Positions 25,622 to 32,923 of a stretch of DNA of 35,612 nt are shown here, piece after piece; the stretch's first letter is position 1, and each line of letters begins with the position of its first letter. The stretch is from Bacteroidales bacterium (lineage in GTDB: Bacteria; Bacteroidota; Bacteroidia; Bacteroidales; WCHB1-69), in contig JAFXTE010000081.1 in the NCBI GenBank assembly GCA_017525245.1, positions 1-35,612 on the forward strand. Direction: 5' to 3'. The translations under genes and the position numbers were made by a program. Below the pieces are notes generated by a model. The model was not told where the DNA came from, made no database searches, and saw only the letters and a program-made list of their open reading frames with translations.

Positions 25622-27247
25622 ATGAGAAACGACAATAATAGACGCAGAAACCACCGCAGGAACGACGGTGATGAACTTCAGAAAGAGACCCATGCGAACG
25701 TAAATACAACTGATAACAAGAACGTTGAAGATAAGGCGGCGAAAAAGGCGGACCGCCCGGAGCCTACGCAAAACGAGGCACCCAAAGAGAAGGAAAAAAT
25801 CGCGGATAAAGAACAAAACAAGGGGAAAGGGCAAGAGGCGGACAAAGGACAAAACGCTGACAATAACCGCAATCGCAAAGACAACAACAACCGCCGGCGC
25901 GAGAAAAACAAAGCCAAAGGCGAACGGCTGCTGAAAGATCCCTCCCTTGAGCATTCCGAAGATGAGACGGAAGAAGACCGTGAGTATTTCGACACGATGA
26001 CCGCCGAGGAGTTGGAGGAGGCCACCAAGAGTCTGCGGCGGAAGACCGCTGCCATTGACAAACAGGATCTTGAAAGCAACGTCCCGTCACAAGGCGAAGA
26101 TTGGGAGCAATATCTCGATATCGACATCCGCACTGGTGTGTCACATGAGGCCGGCAAAATTGCTGCCAACATCTTCCACACCCGTGGTTTGAAAGATCTC
26201 CCGAATCCGGAACACGCGCATTGCTCGCAATACCAGTACAGTTCCTGCAAGCTGCCCTCCATGAACTGGATGGACAACCTCGAGATCGGACTGGAGCATC
26301 TGGAGTTCCCCATCGCCGAGGTGCGCTTCAAAAACAGCCACAAAGATTTCTTCTTACTGCCGCCAAATGCCACTATCAAGGTGGGCGACATCGTGGCTGT
26401 GGAGGCCAACACCGGTCACGACATCGGCATTGTCTCCATGCTCGGTTTACAGGTACAGCGGCAGATGCAGGCCAAGCACGTGAAGCCGGAGGATGTCACG
26501 AAAAAACTCTACCGGCACGCCCGCTATGCCGACATCGAAGAGTGGATCGCCACCGTCGATAAGGAGTACACCACCATGCTCTCCTCGCGCTACACAGCTT
26601 GGGACCTGGATTTGAAGATGAAAGTCAACGATGTGGAGTACCAAGGCGACGGCACGAAAGCCATCTTCTACTATTCCGCCGAGGAGCGGGTGGATTTCCG
26701 CGAACTGATCAAGATTCTGGCCGAACAGTTCCACATCCGTATCGAGATGCGGCAAATCGGCGTGCGGCAGGAAGCGGCGCGCTTGGGAGGCATCGGCTCC
26801 TGCGGCCGCGAACTCTGCTGTTCGCAATGGCTCACCAACTTTCAGTCCGTTTCCACCAACACCGCCCGCACCCAGCAGCTCTCCCTCAACCCGCAGAAGC
26901 TGGCTGGCATGTGCGGCAAACTCAAATGCTGCCTCAATTTCGAGCAGGAGACCTACCAACGCGAGCTCAAAGAGTTCCCTTCCCCTCATGTGGTGCTGAA
27001 AACCCAGAAAGGCAAGGGCATATACAACAAAATTGACATCTTTAAGAAGCTGGTATGGTACGCCTATCAAGACGATCCCAACAACCTCTTCTCCATTCCG
27101 CTTGACCGGGTGAAACAGATCATTAAGATGAACGAGCAGGGCAAGATGCCCGAGAACTTAGAAGGTTTCGCCGTTGTCAACCAGAAGAAGATGGAGGAAG
27201 GCGGAAACGTCAGTGCCGAAGAACTCAAACACATTGCAGACTCCTAA
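25622..27247 (+). CDS. ricT: RicT/PSP1-domain protein
   Basis: 541 aa. RicT (YaaT), known from Bacillus as a subunit of an Fe-S complex affecting RNA maturation and development, is found across Bacteroidota next to gldH. Residues 1-130 are a highly charged, low-complexity Asn/Arg/Lys/Glu tail, probably disordered. The PSP1 core follows (FFLLPPNATIKVGDIVAVE, GHDIGIVSMLG), then the Cys signatures SCGRELCC (C394, C399, C400) and GMCGKLKCC (C431, C436, C437), candidate cluster ligands. The start at 25622 is set by the promoter box at 25595; an upstream in-frame ATG at 25385 would be encoded by the tandem arrays. Four nt separate it from gldH. Confidence 0.93.
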   Translation: MRNDNNRRRNHRRNDGDELQKETHANVNTTDNKNVEDKAAKKADRPEPTQNEAPKEKEKIADKEQNKGKGQEADKGQNADNNRNRKDNNNRRREKNKAKGERLLKDPSLEHSEDETEEDREYFDTMTAEELEEATKSLRRKTAAIDKQDLESNVPSQGEDWEQYLDIDIRTGVSHEAGKIAANIFHTRGLKDLPNPEHAHCSQYQYSSCKLPSMNWMDNLEIGLEHLEFPIAEVRFKNSHKDFFLLPPNATIKVGDIVAVEANTGHDIGIVSMLGLQVQRQMQAKHVKPEDVTKKLYRHARYADIEEWIATVDKEYTTMLSSRYTAWDLDLKMKVNDVEYQGDGTKAIFYYSAEERVDFRELIKILAEQFHIRIEMRQIGVRQEAARLGGIGSCGRELCCSQWLTNFQSVSTNTARTQQLSLNPQKLAGMCGKLKCCLNFEQETYQRELKEFPSPHVVLKTQKGKGIYNKIDIFKKLVWYAYQDDPNNLFSIPLDRVKQIIKMNEQGKMPENLEGFAVVNQKKMEEGGNVSAEELKHIADS

Positions 27248-27251
27248 CCCC

Positions 27252-27725
27252 ATGAAACGCATCACATTCATCATCGCCTGCGTCGCACTGCTATTCTGCA
27301 GCTGCAACCCGAAAACCTACTACAGCGAGGTCAAATCGGTGCCGCACGAGAAATGGGCGGTTGACAAGCCGCTGTATTTCAAGATGAACATCGAAGACTC
27401 CATGCAGTACTACAACATGTACTTCCTAATCCGCAACACCACCGACTTCGAGACGCAGAACTTTTACGTCTTCATGAGGACGAAATACCCCGATGGTCAC
27501 ACCGAGCAAGACACGTTAGGGTTCATCCTCTGCGACAAGTTCGGCAACTGGACCGGGCGCGGTCAGGGAAGGCTGAAAGACAACAAGTTCCTGTTCCAAC
27601 CGAAAGTCCGGTTCCCCTACAACGGCGAGTACATCTTCACCGTCACCCACGGCATGAGAACCGACGTGGTGGAGGGGGTGGAAAGTTTTGGGATTGTGTT
27701 GGAGAAGTTCGAGGAATCACGATGA
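27252..27725 (+). CDS. gldH: GldH-family lipoprotein
   Basis: 157 aa. A lipobox (LLFCSC) follows a short hydrophobic stretch, and the protein begins its mature part with NPKTYYSEVKSV. The order DKPLYFKMNIEDS, YYNMYFLIRNTTDFETQN and FPYNGEYIFTVTHGMR matches GldH, a lipoprotein needed for gliding in flavobacteria but kept in non-gliding Bacteroidales, where its role is unclear. No other gld genes are in the window. The position after ricT is the usual one. Its TGA stop lies within the first GATGAGGC unit of the minicistron ladder leading to the nuclease gene. Confidence 0.85.
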   Translation: MKRITFIIACVALLFCSCNPKTYYSEVKSVPHEKWAVDKPLYFKMNIEDSMQYYNMYFLIRNTTDFETQNFYVFMRTKYPDGHTEQDTLGFILCDKFGNWTGRGQGRLKDNKFLFQPKVRFPYNGEYIFTVTHGMRTDVVEGVESFGIVLEKFEESR

Positions 27726-27749
27726 GGCGATGAAACGATGAGACGATGA
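27721..27749 (+). repeat. Minicistron ladder (GATGARRC)n linking gldH to the nuclease gene
   Basis: ATG codons at 27722, 27730, 27738 and 27746. The first overlaps the gldH stop (27723-27725). Each of the first three opens a three-codon frame (ATG-ARR-CGA) whose TGA overlaps the next ATG by the ATGA pattern. The fourth ATG is the nuclease start. Confidence 0.88.
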
Positions 27750-29086
27750 AAACAAATTACCCAATCATTTCATGGTCCGCAAAAAACGCGGATGTCAAAC
27801 CGCCACAATATGGCCGTTCCAATATTCACGGTTTCTCCGATGAATATTTTTGTAACCTATTGACAAACAGCGACCTCAAATCGCTACTTCGGCGAGATGT
27901 GCTGCTTTCTGTCCCTTGTCGCGCCATTCCCTACGAACCCGCGATAGCTTTGGTGGACGAGACTAACGGCACGTTCATTGATGTGGAGATTGACGTGCCG
28001 TATCATGGATGGTATCGTTTCCCGATGCATTATGCGGAGGGCAAAGATGGTGTTCGCGACCGGTACTTTAACGAATGCGGTTGGACGGTGGTGCGGTTCA
28101 CGGAACGACAGATACGGCAACAACCGGATGCCTGCGTGGAGCTGCTCCGGAGGGTCGTTGCCACATTGAAAGGAGAAAACGAGGTACTTGACGGAATCGT
28201 GCAGCCGGAACAGCGGTGGACACAGAAAGAGGCGGTGGAAATGGAGAAGGAATTATTCCGTGAAAAGCTGCTGCAGATCCAGTCGTTCGGGCAGCCCGAG
28301 TTCCTTCCCGAACTGCGCGAGAAGGTGGCCGAGAACGATTCCCGGTCCTGCAGATCCGTCCACCCTGACATCGTCTTCAACGAGGCTTCGCACACGTATG
28401 CCGACGCCTGCAACCAGACCGGTACGGCAGACTACACCTCCGTGACCACTCTTATCGAGAAATTCTTCCCCTTCTTTGATGAGGAGGCCTACATCGAGCA
28501 CTTTATGACCGAATCGGGTAAAACCCGCGAAGAGGTCGTCCGCAAAATGCTCGAGCCCTCCGAGCGCGGCACGTTCATGCACCAGCAAATCGAATATTTC
28601 CTAAAAGGAAAACCTCACGAAGAGGATTTCAAGGAATTCCAGCTCTTCCTTAAGTTCCACGAGGAGCAGATTCTCAGGCGCGGGCTCGAATTTTACGATG
28701 CGGAGAAGATCGTCACGCTCCCGCAGTACGGCATTGCCGGCACCGTCGATGCGCTCTTCCGCAAGCCCGATGGCAACTTCGTGATGGTTGACTGGAAGCG
28801 CAGCAAGAACCTCATCATCGACGGCTATCCCAAGAAATACGGTCCCGGCCGCGGCCTCTCCATCCTCTCCCACCTTGACAACTCCAGCTACTACCACTAC
28901 GAGTTACAACAAAGTTTCTACAAGTATATCCTTGAAACCGAATACGGCATGAAGGTCTCCTCCATGATCCTCTGCGTGCTACATCCGGAATACGACCGGT
29001 ATTACACGATTAAGCTCTCCGACTACCGCGTTCAGGAAGTGCGGGAGATGGTTGCCGCGCTTATTTCTTTAAGTATCAGGCAATAG
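27746..29086 (+). CDS. Two-domain nuclease: DUF559-like plus RecB/MGME1-like PD-(D/E)XK
   Basis: 446 aa, no signal or membrane segment. The N-terminal part (about 45-130) looks like a DUF559/Vsr-type endonuclease fold: E81 and D83 in DVEIDVPYHG, then RDRYFNECGWTVVRFTERQI. The C-terminal part (about 210-445) is a RecB-like PD-(D/E)XK nuclease: SVTTLIEKFFPFF, H279 and E283 in GTFMHQQIEYFL, D335 in AGTVDALF, D349 and K351 in VDWKRSK, and QQSFYKYILETEYG. All catalytic positions of the C-terminal domain are present; the N-terminal active site is less certain. DNA processing or defence is inferred, supported by the SF1 helicase gene downstream on the same strand. The stop (TAG) lies in the first AGGCAATAG repeat unit. 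Confidence 0.82.
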   Translation: MKTNYPIISWSAKNADVKPPQYGRSNIHGFSDEYFCNLLTNSDLKSLLRRDVLLSVPCRAIPYEPAIALVDETNGTFIDVEIDVPYHGWYRFPMHYAEGKDGVRDRYFNECGWTVVRFTERQIRQQPDACVELLRRVVATLKGENEVLDGIVQPEQRWTQKEAVEMEKELFREKLLQIQSFGQPEFLPELREKVAENDSRSCRSVHPDIVFNEASHTYADACNQTGTADYTSVTTLIEKFFPFFDEEAYIEHFMTESGKTREEVVRKMLEPSERGTFMHQQIEYFLKGKPHEEDFKEFQLFLKFHEEQILRRGLEFYDAEKIVTLPQYGIAGTVDALFRKPDGNFVMVDWKRSKNLIIDGYPKKYGPGRGLSILSHLDNSSYYHYELQQSFYKYILETEYGMKVSSMILCVLHPEYDRYYTIKLSDYRVQEVREMVAALISLSIRQ

Positions 29087-29128
29087 GCAATAGGCAATAG
29101 GCAACAGGCAACAGGCAACAGGCAACAG
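29078..29128 (+). repeat. AGGCAAT/AGGCAAC array, left flank of the four-helix-bundle gene
   Basis: About seven 7-bp units, AGGCAAT changing to AGGCAAC. The first unit supplies the nuclease gene stop codon. The complement of this unit follows the next gene at 29541-29570. Confidence 0.9.
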
Positions 29129-29165
29129 AAAACAAAAGTCATATTAAATACCAAAACATTATATT

Positions 29166-29537
29166 ATGAATAAGATTAATGATTACAAAGATTTATTAGT
29201 GTGGCAAAAAGCCATGAATTTAGTGGTTGACGTATATAAAACCACTAAAATGCTACCCAAAGAAGAGGCCTACGGCTTGTCTGATCAAATGAGAAGAGCC
29301 GCAGTTTCTATTCCTTCAAATATCGCTGAAGGATATGGGCGACAAACGCCTAAAAGCTATGCCCAATTTCTAACCATTGCAAGAGGTTCCGCATACGAAT
29401 TGGAAACCCAAATACTTTTATGCCAAAAAATTCATCCCTTATCTTCGGAAATCGTTGAATCATTAACTGCCACTATTTCTGAAATAAAAAAAATGCTAAC
29501 CTCTATCATAAACAAACTTCACCAACAACTATCCTAA
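29166..29537 (+). CDS. Four-helix-bundle protein (S23/23S rRNA IVP-like)
   Basis: 123 aa of the four-helix-bundle family first seen in intervening sequences of 23S rRNA genes; related proteins (Avd) serve diversity-generating retroelements. Signatures are NDYKDLLVWQKAMNLVVDVY, PKEEAYGLSDQMRRAAVSIP, NIAEGYGRQTPKSYAQFLTI, and the final helix KKMLTSIINKLHQQL. The family is thought to bind nucleic acid; its cellular role is not established. The gene is clearly AT-richer than the nuclease and helicase genes on either side and is bracketed by inverted arrays of one repeat unit, which points to insertion as a cassette. No promoter box is seen. Confidence 0.9.
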   Translation: MNKINDYKDLLVWQKAMNLVVDVYKTTKMLPKEEAYGLSDQMRRAAVSIPSNIAEGYGRQTPKSYAQFLTIARGSAYELETQILLCQKIHPLSSEIVESLTATISEIKKMLTSIINKLHQQLS

Positions 29538-29540
29538 TCC

Positions 29541-29570
29541 CTATTGCCTTTTGCCTTTTGCCTTTTGCCT
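29541..29570 (-). repeat. Inverted AGGCAAAA array, right flank of the four-helix-bundle gene
   Basis: CTATTGCC followed by TTTTGCC units; the complement reads AGGCAAAAGGCAAAAGGC then AATAG, an inverted and slightly diverged form of the left-flank array at 29078-29128. Confidence 0.88.
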
Positions 29571-29602
29571 AATAATAACAACACACGCTAAAACTTACAA
29601 TT

Positions 29603-31432
29603 ATGACACACTTTCTCGAAAAGCTTTCCGACGCCATCGACATCCAGCAGCAACGGCAGGACCAGGAATACAACGAACTGATGGAACGGCCGTTGCGCGA
29701 GCGCGTGAGCCGGGGCTACACGATGACCAACCTGCACGCGGAGTTTGAGTTCTACGACGGGGTGCCCTCGCGCTTTGTGCCCGCTCCGACCGGCACCCTA
29801 CGCTACATCAGCCGCGTGCATATCCACTGCGACTACAACATCTCCAAATTCCGTGAGGGCACGCAGGTGCGGCTCAGTCACGGTCCGCACTCGTTCATCA
29901 TGGAGATCGAACAGGACGATGTGAACGACTTCGTGCTGCGTTCCAGCAGTTACGAATACCAACACAACATGCTGGATATCAGGAACCACCCGCACGACGG
30001 CTGGGAAGTGAATGCCGTAAACTCCAACATCACACAGCGACTGCTCCGCGCCACGTGGGAGAACCTCTACGGCAACCCCGACTACTGCGAGCATCTCGAA
30101 CGGTTCCTCACCGGACAGTTCCACAACCAGTACCGCGAATCGCCGTCGCCGGACTGCGGCAACCCTTCACAGAACGAAGCTATCCGAAAATCCTTCGTCT
30201 GCCGCTATTTCCATCTGATCCAAGGGCCACCGGGCACGGGCAAGACCTTCACCATCGCGAAAATCGTCTATTACCTGATGAAAATGGGCAAGAAGGTTTT
30301 CGTGACCGCACCCACCCACACGGCCATCAACAACTGCCTGAACGCCATTGCCAACGAACTACAGGACAAACGGTTCGTGGTGAAGGTTGGGGAACGGCAT
30401 CAGGCGGACGAAATCATGAACAATCCGCACATTACACGCAAAAAGTCGCTAAAACGTTACGAATATCAGCACGATTCTGAGCTTTCGCAGGTCGGTTTTG
30501 TGGTGGGCGGCACCCCTTTCGCACTCTGCGCGCCCGCGTCCAAAAAGCTGGACGGCTGGCTCTTCGACTACGTCATCATGGACGAGGCCGCACAAATGAG
30601 CATCCCACTCGCGCTGCCCGCCATCATGCGCGGTTCGCGGCTCATCTTCGTCGGCGACCACCAGCAGCTCGACCCCATCGTGCCGCAGGACACCGGCAAC
30701 CGCTTCTTCGACGGCAGCATCTTCAAACGGCTCGCCGACCTCTACCCGCAAGACATCACCCTTCTAGACCAATCGTACCGCCTCAACGAAAACCTGATCA
30801 GCATCCCGAACCAGCTGTTCTACAACGGACGCATTGCCGCGAAACATGCGTTGCAGCAGCCTTATACCGATTTTAACTGTCCGTCTGCGCCGCAAATCGT
30901 CAGGCACCCCTCCAACGAGTTGTTAGTCATTCATCACGAATTTGACTCGCTCGGCCGTTCCCCCTACGAGGCCAACCTCACCGCCGACATAGTGACCGAC
31001 CTGCTGTGCAACGGTGTGCCAGTCAGCGAGATCGGAATCATGAGCCCCTACCGTGCGCAGATTCGCGAAATCCGACGCGCGTTGTTGGAGAAGGCCGGCG
31101 CGGAAATAGCGCAAACCATCTTTGTCGATACGGTGGAACGGATGCAGGGACAAGAGAAGGACTACATTATATATAGTATGTCCAACTCCAATCCTGCGGA
31201 GGTGGAAGACCATCTGGAGTTTTTCTACAGTCCGAACCGCCTGAACGTGGCTCTCACCCGCGCCCGCGTGAAGTGCGTGGTGTTCGCCAACGAGAAGATT
31301 TTCACGTTCTGCAACGAGTTGTTGCAAAATCCAGACACTCCCCCACTCTTACACCATGGCGTGGAAGTCTTCAAAAGATATTATGACGCGGCCACAAGAC
31401 TTGAGCTTGAGTCAGAGGAAGAGGATTGGTAA
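29603..31432 (+). CDS. SF1B helicase, Upf1/Dna2-like
   Basis: 609 aa. An N-terminal region with a beta-barrel segment (FREGTQVRLSHGPHSFIMEI, about 85-105) precedes a complete SF1 helicase core: Walker A GPPGTGKT (208-215), motif Ia TAPTHTAINN, Walker B DEAAQ (D327, E328), motif III GDHQQLDPI, motif IV LDQSYRLNE, motif V VERMQGQEKD and motif VI NVALTRAR. The type resembles UPF1/DNA2/NAM7 helicases (AAA_11/AAA_12) that move 5'-3' on RNA or DNA. There is no fused nuclease domain; the nuclease gene upstream may supply one. No promoter is seen between it and the four-helix-bundle gene. Confidence 0.9.
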   Translation: MTHFLEKLSDAIDIQQQRQDQEYNELMERPLRERVSRGYTMTNLHAEFEFYDGVPSRFVPAPTGTLRYISRVHIHCDYNISKFREGTQVRLSHGPHSFIMEIEQDDVNDFVLRSSSYEYQHNMLDIRNHPHDGWEVNAVNSNITQRLLRATWENLYGNPDYCEHLERFLTGQFHNQYRESPSPDCGNPSQNEAIRKSFVCRYFHLIQGPPGTGKTFTIAKIVYYLMKMGKKVFVTAPTHTAINNCLNAIANELQDKRFVVKVGERHQADEIMNNPHITRKKSLKRYEYQHDSELSQVGFVVGGTPFALCAPASKKLDGWLFDYVIMDEAAQMSIPLALPAIMRGSRLIFVGDHQQLDPIVPQDTGNRFFDGSIFKRLADLYPQDITLLDQSYRLNENLISIPNQLFYNGRIAAKHALQQPYTDFNCPSAPQIVRHPSNELLVIHHEFDSLGRSPYEANLTADIVTDLLCNGVPVSEIGIMSPYRAQIREIRRALLEKAGAEIAQTIFVDTVERMQGQEKDYIIYSMSNSNPAEVEDHLEFFYSPNRLNVALTRARVKCVVFANEKIFTFCNELLQNPDTPPLLHHGVEVFKRYYDAATRLELESEEEDW

Positions 31433-31627
31433 GTCCTATACCGATAATCGCATTTTATTTCATAAAATCACCGAAAAACAATCCCATCATTCAGCGAAGA
31501 ACAGGAGGTCTTTCTTTAACACCCTCAAATATCTATCTGAATTTCAAAAACATAAAGATAAAATAAAAAAAAGTTCACACTTGCCGACACAACAAAAAAA
31601 ATAGTATCTTTGCCGCCGTAAATGACT
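31433..31627 (+). other. AT-rich spacer before tRNA-Pro
   Basis: About 195 bp without a credible gene. A short ORF overlapping the helicase end (31356-31604) has AT-biased, low-complexity content. Only the promoter at 31605-31612 is recognisable. Confidence 0.6.
31580..31612 (+). promoter_or_regulatory. Promoter of tRNA-Pro
   Basis: A -7 box TATCTTTG at 31605-31612 with CTTG at 31580-31583 as a -33-like element, spacing 21 nt. The transcript would start a few bases before the tRNA at 31628. Confidence 0.65.
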
Positions 31628-31701
31628 CGGGGTGTGGCGCAGTTGGCTAGCGCACTTGCATGGGGTGCAAGGGGTCGGAAGTTCGAGTCTTCTCACCCCG
31701 A
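31628..31701 (+). tRNA. tRNA-Pro (GGG)
   Basis: A 74-nt cloverleaf: acceptor CGGGGTG/CACCCCG with the C1-G72 pair typical of tRNA-Pro, anticodon stem CTTGC/GCAAG around ATGGGGT with anticodon GGG, and T-loop GTTCGAGTC. CCA is not encoded. Confidence 0.97.
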
Positions 31702-31716
31702 CGAATCAAACGGAAA

Positions 31717-31748
31717 ACGGATGTGACGATGGTCACGTCCGTTTTTTT
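31717..31748 (+). terminator. Intrinsic terminator of tRNA-Pro
   Basis: ACGGATGTGAC-GATG-GTCACGTCCGT followed by seven T, an 11-bp stem with one wobble. Confidence 0.93.
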
Positions 31749-31749
31749 G

Positions 31750-31826
31750 TTCAAGGTTCAAGGGTTCAAGGTTAGAAGGCTATTGGTCAAAAGTTATAGT
31801 TATAGTCATAGTTATAGTCATTAGTC
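31750..31826. repeat. TTCAAGG and AGTTATAGTCAT arrays
   Basis: Three TTCAAGG-type units (31750-31773) are followed by AGTTATAGTTATAGTCAT units (31792-31826). The second is the complement of the cstA leader array at 10432-10467. Confidence 0.75.
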
Positions 31827-31890
31827 TTTGTCTTTCGATGTAAAGTGACAAAAAATAAACTTTTGTCGCCTATTATTTTAGAATATTGTG

Positions 31891-31898
31891 TACCTTTG
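31891..31898 (+). promoter_or_regulatory. -7 box TACCTTTG for tdh-kamA
   Basis: A perfect TAnnTTTG 40 nt before the ATG at 31938. An upstream TTTG at 31862 is spaced 25 nt away. The box rules out the longer ORF start at 31845. Confidence 0.65.
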
Positions 31899-31937
31899 CG
31901 CCCTCAAAAATTGTATTCACAAAAAAATCAGATAACG

Positions 31938-32891
31938 ATGAAGAAAATACTGGTCATTGGAGCATGCGGACAGATTGGTTCCGAGTTAACCCCCGCATTG
32001 CGTGCAGTTTATGGTACGGACAACGTGGTTGCCGCCGACATGGTTTACCCCCTGAAGGGCGATTTGGCCGATGCCGGTCCATCCTGCAAAATTGACGCCA
32101 CCAACGCGCAAGACATCGCCGACGCGGTGAAAAAATACAACATCGACGCGATTTACAATCTCGCCGCCATCCTCTCCGCAAAGGCAGAGGCCAACCCCAT
32201 GCTGGGCTGGAACGTCGGCGTGGGCGCACTCATCAACTGCCTGGAGGTTTCCCGTGAATTCGGCTGCTCTCTCTTCACCCCCAGCTCCATCGGCGCTTTC
32301 GGTCCCGACACCCCGCACGACATGACCCCGCAGGACACCATCCAACGTCCGAAGACCATCTACGGAGTCACCAAGGTCACCGGCGAGCTGCTCAGTGACT
32401 ACTATTTCAAACGCTTCGGCGTGGATACCCGTTCAGTGCGCTTCCCTGGCTTGATCTCCAACGTGACGCTCCCCGGCGGCGGCACCACCGACTACGCTGT
32501 GGAAATCTACTACGCCGCCGTGAAGGGCGAGAAATTCATCTGCCCCATCGCGAAAGGCACCTTCATGGACATGATGTACATGCCCGACGCCCTGAAAGCA
32601 GCTATGGACCTCATGGAAGCCGATCCGAGCAAGTTGGTACACCGTAACTCCTTCAACATCACGGCTATGAGCTTCGAACCGGAAATGATTTTCAACGAAA
32701 TCAAGAAGCATATTCCCGACTTCCAGATGGAGTACCAATACGACGAGCTGCGCCAAACCATCGCCGACTCCTGGCCGAACCAGATGGACGACCACTGCGC
32801 CCGCGAGGAGTGGGGTTTCAAACCGCAATATGACCTCGCCTCTATGACCGTTGATATGATCAAGGTACTCAAGGCGAAATATCAGAAATAG
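31938..32891 (+). CDS. L-threonine 3-dehydrogenase, epimerase-like SDR type
   Basis: 317 aa, extended SDR fold. It probably oxidises L-threonine to 2-amino-3-ketobutyrate with NAD+. NAD-binding GACGQIG (8-14), active-site S116/S117 region in PSSIGAFG and the Y142-x3-K146 pair in IYGVTK. The stretches RFPGLISNVTLPGGGTTDYA, FMDMMYMPDALKAAMDLM and TIADSWPNQMDD are those of the UDP-galactose-epimerase-related threonine dehydrogenases found in Bacteroidota, as opposed to the zinc-dependent E. coli Tdh. Another epimerase activity cannot be fully excluded. The ligase partner Kbl is not in the window. kamA follows 32 nt later, consistent with an amino-acid catabolic operon. Confidence 0.87.
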   Translation: MKKILVIGACGQIGSELTPALRAVYGTDNVVAADMVYPLKGDLADAGPSCKIDATNAQDIADAVKKYNIDAIYNLAAILSAKAEANPMLGWNVGVGALINCLEVSREFGCSLFTPSSIGAFGPDTPHDMTPQDTIQRPKTIYGVTKVTGELLSDYYFKRFGVDTRSVRFPGLISNVTLPGGGTTDYAVEIYYAAVKGEKFICPIAKGTFMDMMYMPDALKAAMDLMEADPSKLVHRNSFNITAMSFEPEMIFNEIKKHIPDFQMEYQYDELRQTIADSWPNQMDDHCAREEWGFKPQYDLASMTVDMIKVLKAKYQK

Positions 32892-32923
32892 AAATTTTTA
32901 GATAAAATCAATTCATTATAAAT

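Noticed and set aside
29166-29537. Avd of a diversity-generating retroelement
   Set aside because: No reverse transcriptase or template/variable repeat pair is near; S23-type is the simpler reading.
31356-31604. 82-aa ORF overlapping the helicase end
   Set aside because: Its first part is an out-of-frame read of the helicase, and the rest is AT-rich low-complexity sequence.
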